Shown here: positions 14,134 to 21,359 of the stretch, one piece after another
Numbering within the stretch: the stretch's first letter is position 1
Layout of the letters: every line of letters begins with the position of its first letter
DNA from: a virus
Length of the DNA stretch: 24,466 nucleotides
Strand: one strand, 5' to 3'
IMG/VR virus record: IMGVR_UViG_3300006875_000158
Coordinates: 1 to 24,466 of that record
Made by a program: the position numbers and the translations under genes
Notes under the pieces: generated by a model
What the model was told of the DNA's origin: nothing
Database searches by the model: none
What the model saw: the letters and a program-made list of their open reading frames with translations, nothing else

Positions 14134-15594
14134 ATGCCCGGTATTGTCGTAAATACATCTGTTCGCACCGGACCGTCAACTACGAATGTTTCGCCCACGG
14201 CGACATGGTTTGTTGTTGGTCTCACCGAACGTGGTCCGGCTGCTGACCCCAAGAAAGTCACCAGCATCGCTGACTATGAGTCTGTCTTTGGCGATTACAC
14301 CTCGTATGGCGATGTGTACGAGCAGGTGCAGACCTTCTTCGAGGAGGGTGGCGCTGAGGTCTATGTTTCGCGAGTCGTTGGAGCATCTGCTACTGCTGGC
14401 GTCAAGGTTCTTGATAACGACGCCGCTGGTACGGCAATTACGCTCGTCGCCGCTGGTCCGGGCAGTTGGTCGTCCAACCTCTCGGTAACCGTGACGACGC
14501 TTGGCTCGGGTCATGTTCTCAAGTTGTACCTCAACGGTGAATTTGTTTATAAGACCGGCGAGTGCACCTCGGTTGCCCAGATGGCGAACAAGATTAACTC
14601 GTCGGCACTTGCTGGCAAGTACATCACCGCTACCGCTGGAACCGGAACTATCGCTGTCGTGTCGTCGCCCGCTTCGTTCAGCGCCGGTGATGACAACCGC
14701 GCGTCCATCGTTGACCAAGATTGGCTTGATGCGATGGACGCATTCGGCTACGAACTTGGTGCGGGTGCTATTTCGCTTCCGGGATTCGTGACTGCGGGCA
14801 ATGTTGAGGCAACGCATGAGGCTGTTCTTGCCCACTGCTACGCAAACCATCGCATGGCAATCCTTTCGACGCCTAGCGACTTTGACGAGACTGACGCGGG
14901 CGACCACTCGGAATACCTCGCCTCGGTTGATTATGCGGAGTACGGCGGATTGTTCTTCCCGTGGGTGACGATGAACCTTGAGGATGGCACTTCGCTGACC
15001 ATTTCGCCAGAGGGCTATGTCGCCGCTAAGCGGTCGCTTGCCTTCAATCGCATTGGACCTTGGTCTGCGTATGCTGGTGCGGTTTCGGAATCGAACTTCA
15101 TCACCGGTCTGGCGCAGACGGTTACCCGAGCGATTGGCAATACCCTTGATGAGTCTCGGTGTAACGCTCTGCGAATCTTCAACAACGCTGTTCGTGTGTA
15201 CGGCGCTCGCTCGCTGTCGTCGGATGAGGATAACTTCCGATTCCTCAACAGCCGTGAGATGCTGAACTACATCACCGTTCAGGCGCAGGCTCAGTTGGAA
15301 GACCTCGTCTTCTCGCCGATTGACGGACGCAACGCCCTCTTCACGCAGGTCAAGGGTCGCCTCATTGCGATGCTGGAGCCGGTGCGAATCGCTGGCGGTC
15401 TGTACGAAGCGTTTGATGCCAATGGCAAGCGGATTGACTACGGCTACTCCGTTGTCGTGAACGACGCCATCAACCCCGTCTCGCAGTTGGCTGGAGGTCT
15501 CGTGAAGGCCAAGGTCGGCGTGCGAGTGTCCGCAATTGGTGACCAGATTCAGGTCGATGTCACCAAGTCGAATCTCACCGCATCAGTCGTCTGA
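14134..15594 (+). CDS. Contractile tail sheath protein
   Basis: The product has 486 residues. The N-terminus is MPGIVVNTSVRTGP and then ATWFVVGLTERGPA, followed by SIADYESVFGDYTSYGDVYE and FFEEGGAEVYVSRVVG, the classic sheath domain I pattern. The C-terminal domain has GRNALFTQVKGRLIAML and DYGYSVVVNDAINP, ending in strands that donate to the neighbouring subunit in the handshake mesh. The protein polymerises around the tube and contracts on infection. The ribosome-binding site GGAGGAAGG is the strongest in the window, and codon choice is strongly biased, as expected for an abundant protein. Two stop codons follow in tandem (TGA TAA). Confidence 0.95.
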   Translation: MPGIVVNTSVRTGPSTTNVSPTATWFVVGLTERGPAADPKKVTSIADYESVFGDYTSYGDVYEQVQTFFEEGGAEVYVSRVVGASATAGVKVLDNDAAGTAITLVAAGPGSWSSNLSVTVTTLGSGHVLKLYLNGEFVYKTGECTSVAQMANKINSSALAGKYITATAGTGTIAVVSSPASFSAGDDNRASIVDQDWLDAMDAFGYELGAGAISLPGFVTAGNVEATHEAVLAHCYANHRMAILSTPSDFDETDAGDHSEYLASVDYAEYGGLFFPWVTMNLEDGTSLTISPEGYVAAKRSLAFNRIGPWSAYAGAVSESNFITGLAQTVTRAIGNTLDESRCNALRIFNNAVRVYGARSLSSDEDNFRFLNSREMLNYITVQAQAQLEDLVFSPIDGRNALFTQVKGRLIAMLEPVRIAGGLYEAFDANGKRIDYGYSVVVNDAINPVSQLAGGLVKAKVGVRVSAIGDQIQVDVTKSNLTASVV

Positions 15595-15606
15595 TAAGGA
15601 GTAGTA

Positions 15607-16065
15607 ATGACCGGTAAAATTGCACAGCGTCAGATTGTCGCCTCCATCAAGCCTTCGGCTGAGGGCAATGCTGAGACGCCCCCGACGGTGGGAACCGACA
15701 TGGGTCTGGCGTACTTTGCTCAGGTGACTGGTGGCGAAATCACCGCTTCGGTGGAAAAGATTTACATCGGTGGAAAGTTGTTCCCCGAGGTTCTCTGCGC
15801 TCCTGCTGAAATCGGCGACATCACCCTGACCCGTCACTACGCCCCCGATATTGATGCCTCGTTCCTTGGAGCGATTCGTCAGATGGTCGGTCGTGCGTAC
15901 TACGACATTCAGGTCGATGAGTTGAACTGCAATGTGGCTGTTCCGGAACTCCAGCGCACCTACGCCAAGGCTCTCCTTGTCGGTGTGACTGAGCCGGAAG
16001 GTGACGCGGCTTCTGGTGCTCCGGCAACCTACTCGCTTACCTTCAGCATTCAGTCCGTTAAGTAA
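15607..16065 (+). CDS. Tail tube protein
   Basis: The product has 152 residues. It lies directly after the sheath gene with AAGGAG upstream. The sequence is mostly beta, with VGTDMGLAYFAQVTGGEI, KIYIGGKLFPEV, GDITLTRHYAPDID and YYDIQVDELNCNV. The D-I-T-L-T-R segment is common in gp19/XkdM-like tubes. It forms stacked hexamers inside the sheath through which DNA passes. Codon bias is as strong as in the sheath. A strong hairpin follows 27 bases after the stop. Confidence 0.85.
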   Translation: MTGKIAQRQIVASIKPSAEGNAETPPTVGTDMGLAYFAQVTGGEITASVEKIYIGGKLFPEVLCAPAEIGDITLTRHYAPDIDASFLGAIRQMVGRAYYDIQVDELNCNVAVPELQRTYAKALLVGVTEPEGDAASGAPATYSLTFSIQSVK

Positions 16066-16092
16066 TACCTCAAACAACTTAAGAAATTGGCT

Positions 16093-16118
16093 ATAGGGGT
16101 ACCGCTAGGTGCCCCTAT
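16093..16118 (+). terminator. Strong hairpin after the tube gene (possible terminator or attenuator)
   Basis: ATAGGGGTACC (16093-16103) and GGTGCCCCTAT (16108-16118) form an 11-base-pair stem, with one G-T wobble, around the loop GCTA. It is the most stable hairpin I found. No T-run follows (the next bases are TGTCATG), so it may reduce read-through only partly, or protect the 3' end of an abundant sheath-tube message. It sits where expression should drop from structural to chaperone level. Confidence 0.5.
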
Positions 16119-16139
16119 TGTCATGCTAGCGTGCCGTTC

Positions 16140-16655
16140 ATGAGCGACTCCATGTTTGAAACCCCGTCTGAACCTGCCCCCAAGAAGGCAGGCATCAAGG
16201 ACGAAAAAGCCCCCTCGGTGCTTGACCAGTTGAAAGCCGTGCTTTCCAAGAAGGTTGAGCGCGAGCCTGTTTTTATTGAAATCCCCGAGCGTCCGGGTGT
16301 GACAATTCAGGTTTCTCCCAATATCACCCAGCATCAGTTGCGTGCATGGCGAAAGAATGCCGGAGAAGACACCAAGAACGGTCTAGATGCCACCAAGTTC
16401 GCCTGTGCCGTTATTGGGCATACATGCACCGGAATCTTCGTTAATAACGAACAGGTGGTCAATGAGGATGGAATTGGCTTGACTTTTGCCTCTGATGCAA
16501 TCCTTCAGATGACTGACACGACTCGCCCGATTCCTGACTGTGTGCGCGCTTTCTTCGGCATTGACCCGCATGTGGAAAGCGCTGCGCTTGCTGTTCTTGA
16601 AGCCGCTGGATACTCGGACACGGTTGAAACCGTGGACCCTACGAAGGCGTCCTAG
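16140..16655 (+). CDS. Tail assembly chaperone, zero-frame product (gpG-like)
   Basis: About 171 residues from the ATG at 16140; a GTG at 16131 is in frame and a later ATG at 16152 is possible. None has a Shine-Dalgarno sequence. The acidic Pro/Lys-rich N-terminus (EPAPKKAGIKDEKAPS) leads to FIEIPERPGVTIQVSPNITQ and then a helical body. It lies between tube and tape measure, the universal position of the chaperone that coats the tape measure during tail assembly. A second open frame continues past its stop in the -1 frame. The missing ribosome-binding site and the hairpin upstream suggest low-level or coupled translation. Confidence 0.8.
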   Translation: MSDSMFETPSEPAPKKAGIKDEKAPSVLDQLKAVLSKKVEREPVFIEIPERPGVTIQVSPNITQHQLRAWRKNAGEDTKNGLDATKFACAVIGHTCTGIFVNNEQVVNEDGIGLTFASDAILQMTDTTRPIPDCVRAFFGIDPHVESAALAVLEAAGYSDTVETVDPTKAS

Positions 16656-16837
16656 AAGAACTTCAGTCCGACGGACGCATCCAGACAGCCGCCCGTCTGG
16701 GCGAACTATGGGGAACTGACCCCATCAAATTACTTGACTGTTCTGAAGAAGAATGGTTAATCAGATACGCGTGCGCAAAGATTATTGAGGCTGACCGCGC
16801 CGAACAAGAGCGTAAAATGAAAGCACAGCAAAAATAA
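16628..16837 (+). CDS. Tail assembly chaperone, -1 frameshift extension (gpT-like)
   Basis: This frame is open from 16628 to the TAA at 16835-16837, in the -1 frame relative to the upstream chaperone gene. It has no start codon with a ribosome-binding site. Its product from the overlap reads EELQSDGRIQTAARLGELW, then IKLLDCSEEEWLIRYACAKI and a charged tail. The E-E-W-L-x-R-x-A segment is typical of chaperone frameshift tails. The shift must occur between 16628 and the zero-frame TAG (16653-16655). The best candidate is GGACCCT (34 to 40 in 16634-16640), where only the second tRNA re-pairs well. A conventional slippery heptamer such as GGGAAAA is not present. Confidence 0.75.
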   Translation, partial: NRGPYEGVLEELQSDGRIQTAARLGELWGTDPIKLLDCSEEEWLIRYACAKIIEADRAEQERKMKAQQK

Positions 16838-16866
16838 CGCTCTTGTCCATCTAGCAGAGGCTTGAC

Positions 16867-19800
16867 ATGGCTGACGAACGCGTCGTAATTAAAATAGATG
16901 TCAAAGCCGATACCTCTGCGATTGACCGCGTCCAGCGCAAACTTGCTGCCCTCTGCGCTCAGGCAAGCAAATGTGATGACACATTTAATGGATTAAGCGG
17001 TGATATTGATAAGACCTCTGAGAGCCAAAAACGCCTCGGCAGAGAGTCGGATAGCACCTCCAGCAAATTAAAGAAAACTGGCAGAGAGGCAGGAGCGCTC
17101 TCCAAGATTCTTAAAACTGGTCTCAAGTTCGCGATGATTGGTTCTGCAATTGAAACTGCTGCGCTAGCCGTTGCCCTGTCGTCGGTTAATGGCTTGCTGG
17201 CAACCGGACGATTCTTAGTTAAGTCATACCAAGTAGTCATGTCGGGCCTGGCGAAAGCCGCAGCAGTCGCTGGTATTGCGCTAGCAACGGTTGCTGCTGC
17301 GCAGAAGCAATATATCGCTGCCCAGCAGGCGGGTCGCTATGGAGGATTTCAGGGGGCGGCTATTGCCCTACGCACGATGTCCGCTGATGCCCGTCTAGCC
17401 GGACTCAGTATGAAGAGTCTAAATTCAGCGTTTGCAGCAGCATCGAAGAATGCACGGGTGACCGGTGGTACAACCAGCGCGATTGCTGGATTGATGGACT
17501 TTGCAGCAGCCACTGGTGACATTGAAAAAGGTGTTACTTCTGTAGCAACCCTTGTTTCTCTGATTCAGAAAGGAGGTGTCGGAGGCGCAGGGGTCGCTGA
17601 AGCCGCGAAGCAACTAGGTCCTGAGTTTGAAAAGGCTTTTAAAGAGGTGTCACGGGGTGGAAAAGCATCTGCTCAAGAAGTGCTTAAAGCATTTTCTGGT
17701 GGTGATATGGCTAAGAAGGCGGGGATAGGCGGAACATTTGCCGCTATGCAAGGAACGCTGATTGGGCAATTTAAAGCGTTCATGCAACAAATGCAGACAG
17801 AAGCATCAGACCTTGGTGCACGATTCATTACGCCAGTTCAAGTTGCTTTTGAAAAAATACGCACGATAGTTATACGCACATTCACGCAAATCTCGCCATT
17901 ACTATCTGACTTTGCTAATGGTGGACTATTGGGGAAAGTAGTTAACGGAATTGACAAAATAGCGCAATTCCTCGTGAAGTTGATGAGGGAGTATGTCCCA
18001 GCAACACAGAATTTCTTCGGAAAGTTAAAGGGATTCTGGGATGGGCTTGTTTCTGGATTTGAGCGGTTTAATGCCTATCTCCGTGGACTCAGTGAATCAA
18101 GCAAGATAATTAATCGGTTTTTCGGGAAAATTCTCAAGGCTATTGGGGGCGGGCTGAAGAAAAACTTTGAGCAGTTTGCTGTTCAAGTACAAAAAAATGA
18201 AGGCAACCTTGATAAGTGGGGCGATTCAATTGTTCGGCTCATAGACGCTATTTTTGAGTTGTCACGCGCATTTAGGGACGCTTTCTTCGCTGCCCTTCCG
18301 GCTATTACAAAAATTGCCGATGCCCTTACTCTGGTTCTAAACATCGTCAGCGGAATCATTAGTGGTCTAAGCAAATTGGGACCTTTGGGCGGTCTTGCTG
18401 GATACATGGGTTTACCGCTACTGATGGGCGGAATGGGACGAATGGCGAAGGGAGGGTCGTTCATCGGACCCGGCATGAAAAAGATGTACGGGGTAGCGAC
18501 CAGTCCTCTCGGATTGACAGCAATAGGCGCTCTTGGCACTCAGGCTCTAACGAATAATCGTGGCTCAGTGGTTGAGACTGGTGGCGATATTGCTACCGGC
18601 GCAATTATTGGGTATGGGGCAACAAAGGCGATTGGCGGTGCTGGAGGAATACCCATGCTCGGCGCATATGCCGGACCGGCTGCCCTTGCGACGGCTGGTG
18701 CCGTTGGCGCATACACAGCAGGAAACATGGTTGGAAGTGCTACATACCGTGCAACTGGAGGCAACAGGGCAGCAACTGTTGGCGCTGCCGGTGCTACGGG
18801 CGCAGCCGTTGGCGCGGCAACAGGAGCGGGCGTGGGCGCACTTCTTGCTGCTCCGACACTAGGCACTTCAGTCATTATTGGCGCGATTGCTGGTGCGCTT
18901 ATTGGCGGAGTCGCAGGATGGATGCAGGATGGGAAGTTTAAAAAGCAAGCAAAAAAGGCTGCTGGACAATTTGTTGATAACTATGTAGGCGTAATGGAAG
19001 AGGCGCTTGCTAATAATGATGTTGATTCGGCGCGTCAACTTCTGAATGACTTTGGCAAAGAAGCCAGAAATATGGCTAATGACCAAGTGAAGTCAGGGAC
19101 TGCACTTAAAGAGGCAAATAAGAAGTTTTACGAACAAAATAAGAATGTCATTGATTCCACAACATTAATGATATCTAGATTCAAAGATTTGGAACGAATT
19201 TCTGGTCTCACTACTGAAGAGGTTCAAAATCTAGCAAATACAGCCGAGGTTGACCTCGGAAATAGCATGCTAACGCTGTCAGACATTCTTGCTGCGACAG
19301 GTATTGCTACCGCCCGCTTTGGCGATGATTTCAAGTACGCAATGACGGATATTTATGCGTCGGCTACATCCAGTATTCGCCAGACTCTTGAACTCGTTCA
19401 AGCACCGGATATCTACGCTGCCGCTGGGCGCGCATTTGGAGAGAAGGGACGTGCTAACACCGTAACGGACGAAGACCGCGCTGCATTCTTTGAGGATATT
19501 TTTCAGCAAAGTCTCCTAATGGCTGGTGGCGACCCGATTCAGGCTTACCTCAATATGCAACGTGAATATGGGACAGCCGCGCGTCCCGGTGGGCAGTTCT
19601 CGGTCATGCAGGGAGGGAAAAAGGGCGACCTTTACGGACTAGCAGATGTCTTCTTTGGTGGAGGCGGAGCCGCAATGTTTGGTGGCGCCATGGGACAACT
19701 TGGCGCTGGCGCAGCCGGATTAACTGCCGAAAATATCATTGCTGAAGCAGCAAAACTGAACCTTGATATCGGCATGAGCAAGGAAAGTTTGACTGCTGAA

Positions 19801-20556
19801 CTTATTAAAATGGCACAGAATGACCCAACTAAGTTTGGTCAAATCCTCCAACAGACGTCTCAGGGAGGATTCCTCACAATGCCCGGTGGTTATGTGGGCG
19901 CAGGGGCAGATTTTAATAAGATAGTTGGTGACCAACTCACTAATGTTCTTGGTCCCCTTGGGGATAAATTGAATCTTCAGCAGACGACAAGCAAAACCAT
20001 GTCTGACGCTGCAACGGGGTTCAAGACCGCAGTAAACGACGTATTTGCAGTAGCCGTTGACAAGTTTGCTAGTGCCGTCGGATTTTTTGACGACAAGGGT
20101 GACACATCAACCCCCCGCCGAAACTTCGTCAATATGATGAATGTCCACAACCGAATTAATGGCGGTATTGCTGGGCGTCGTAGTATCACCTCTGGTGTTC
20201 GAGGCTTCAACCTCGGCTCCATGAACTCTGACCATGCTGCGGGTCGGGCATACGACCTCGTTGGGCAGAACCTCGGTCTGTATCAGGTGGGCGTTCGTGC
20301 TGGCGGCGGTTACGCCGAGTTCCATGGAACGGGCGCTCAGCGTCACCTCCATGTTGTACCCGGCATGGATAGTGCAATTGGAGATACGGCAACGCCCTAT
20401 ATGGGTGGAACAATCTCTACGCCGACGGCAACAACCAATAACAACAGCATCAATGTAACTGTCAATGCTTCACAAGGAATGGATGTTCAGGCGCTAGCAA
20501 ACGAGGTGATGGCTCGCATTGAAGCGGCTCAGGCATCTTGGTCGGAGCGGAGGTAA
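16867..20556 (+). CDS. Tape measure protein with C-terminal M15-type peptidase domain
   Basis: The product has 1229 residues. The N-terminus is charged and helical (to about 75). A long hydrophobic segment (about 85-145) and a second (about 479-520) resemble membrane-inserting parts of tape measures. Residues 570-690 are Gly/Ala-rich. Near the C-terminus is a peptidase M15-like zinc site: SDHAAGRAYD (His1123, Asp1130), an EFHG segment with Glu1151, and HLH (1160-1162). In tail-tip lysins of this kind the domain cuts peptidoglycan cross-links during DNA entry. The protein sets tail length and is threaded out at infection. The ribosome-binding site is AGAGG. The stop overlaps the next gene's ribosome-binding region. 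Confidence 0.9.
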   Translation: MADERVVIKIDVKADTSAIDRVQRKLAALCAQASKCDDTFNGLSGDIDKTSESQKRLGRESDSTSSKLKKTGREAGALSKILKTGLKFAMIGSAIETAALAVALSSVNGLLATGRFLVKSYQVVMSGLAKAAAVAGIALATVAAAQKQYIAAQQAGRYGGFQGAAIALRTMSADARLAGLSMKSLNSAFAAASKNARVTGGTTSAIAGLMDFAAATGDIEKGVTSVATLVSLIQKGGVGGAGVAEAAKQLGPEFEKAFKEVSRGGKASAQEVLKAFSGGDMAKKAGIGGTFAAMQGTLIGQFKAFMQQMQTEASDLGARFITPVQVAFEKIRTIVIRTFTQISPLLSDFANGGLLGKVVNGIDKIAQFLVKLMREYVPATQNFFGKLKGFWDGLVSGFERFNAYLRGLSESSKIINRFFGKILKAIGGGLKKNFEQFAVQVQKNEGNLDKWGDSIVRLIDAIFELSRAFRDAFFAALPAITKIADALTLVLNIVSGIISGLSKLGPLGGLAGYMGLPLLMGGMGRMAKGGSFIGPGMKKMYGVATSPLGLTAIGALGTQALTNNRGSVVETGGDIATGAIIGYGATKAIGGAGGIPMLGAYAGPAALATAGAVGAYTAGNMVGSATYRATGGNRAATVGAAGATGAAVGAATGAGVGALLAAPTLGTSVIIGAIAGALIGGVAGWMQDGKFKKQAKKAAGQFVDNYVGVMEEALANNDVDSARQLLNDFGKEARNMANDQVKSGTALKEANKKFYEQNKNVIDSTTLMISRFKDLERISGLTTEEVQNLANTAEVDLGNSMLTLSDILAATGIATARFGDDFKYAMTDIYASATSSIRQTLELVQAPDIYAAAGRAFGEKGRANTVTDEDRAAFFEDIFQQSLLMAGGDPIQAYLNMQREYGTAARPGGQFSVMQGGKKGDLYGLADVFFGGGGAAMFGGAMGQLGAGAAGLTAENIIAEAAKLNLDIGMSKESLTAELIKMAQNDPTKFGQILQQTSQGGFLTMPGGYVGAGADFNKIVGDQLTNVLGPLGDKLNLQQTTSKTMSDAATGFKTAVNDVFAVAVDKFASAVGFFDDKGDTSTPRRNFVNMMNVHNRINGGIAGRRSITSGVRGFNLGSMNSDHAAGRAYDLVGQNLGLYQVGVRAGGGYAEFHGTGAQRHLHVVPGMDSAIGDTATPYMGGTISTPTATTNNNSINVTVNASQGMDVQALANEVMARIEAAQASWSERR

Positions 20557-20559
20557 GCC

Positions 20560-21357
20560 ATGGGAAAGAAGACTCCCGCTAAGGAACGCGCAGAAAAGAA
20601 AAAGAAGCAGAAGAAAAGCGGTGGTTCAACTAAGCCAAGCGGTCTTATTAGTGACCTGCGTAAGATTGTTGTTAAACCGAGGACTCGTAATCGCTCGGGC
20701 ACTGCAACACGACTAGCCGCTCGTTCAGCCAATACCTCGCCTATTAAGGCTCCTGCCCAAGCGGGCATGCATACCATCAAAACGGCAGATGCTACGCAAC
20801 AGCAAATGTCATTTTATTTCCCGTTTACACCCCAACAACTTCAGTACTCAAATATTGGACCAGAACTGAGTGAAATTCAGCGTCCCGGCAAGACGCCAAT
20901 TATTGCCTTCAACCGATTTAAGGCTCGCCAGATTGCTCTAAAAATTACGCTTGCTGTACCGCAGGACGGTCTATTCACCGCAATTGATGACGATATGGAG
21001 TTCCTATTCAAAATGGCGAATAGCGCTCTCCCTGTTTATTTCACGAATATGGATAAGCAGGTAAGCAACCAACTTGGGTCAGCGACTGACTCCTCCAGTC
21101 CACGTCTCATGTGGTCAATCATTGACCTGAACTTTGCTTCAATACGGCGTAATGCGGATAATCAGGTAACAGTTGCTGAGGCTAATCTTACACTTGTTGA
21201 GAACATGAATCCTGTTGCCAAAATTGCTGAACTACCAGTGATTACTTATAGCGAGGCATTGCCCGTTACGCCTAAGAAATCATCTGGGAATAAAGAAGAG
21301 GACTACTTGACTATCTCGCAAGTACGTCAAATTATCATTACTGATACGCGAACATAG
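20560..21357 (+). CDS. Baseplate hub-adaptor protein (gpU/XkdP-like position)
   Basis: The 265-residue product starts at an ATG with GGAGGT upstream. The first ~30 residues are extremely Lys-rich (KKTPAKERAEKKKKQKK) and probably disordered. The body begins QMSFYFPFTPQQLQYSNIG and continues with ARQIALKITLAVPQDGLF, a pattern close to the N-terminal beta domain of adaptors placed between tape measure and hub. The C-terminal LysM domain found in XkdP is not apparent. It is expected to fix the hub to the tube end. The name rests on gene order plus a weak motif. Confidence 0.6.
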   Translation: MGKKTPAKERAEKKKKQKKSGGSTKPSGLISDLRKIVVKPRTRNRSGTATRLAARSANTSPIKAPAQAGMHTIKTADATQQQMSFYFPFTPQQLQYSNIGPELSEIQRPGKTPIIAFNRFKARQIALKITLAVPQDGLFTAIDDDMEFLFKMANSALPVYFTNMDKQVSNQLGSATDSSSPRLMWSIIDLNFASIRRNADNQVTVAEANLTLVENMNPVAKIAELPVITYSEALPVTPKKSSGNKEEDYLTISQVRQIIITDTRT

Positions 21358-21359
21358 CC

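Noticed and set aside
14176-14907. 243-codon antisense open frame across the sheath gene
   Set aside because: It is in codon register with the sheath and exists because that gene avoids TTA, CTA and TCA. It has no ribosome-binding site, and its arginine/serine-rich composition looks like a shadow.
15583-16077. 164-codon antisense open frame across the tube gene
   Set aside because: Same explanation as for the sheath: a register shadow of a strongly biased gene.
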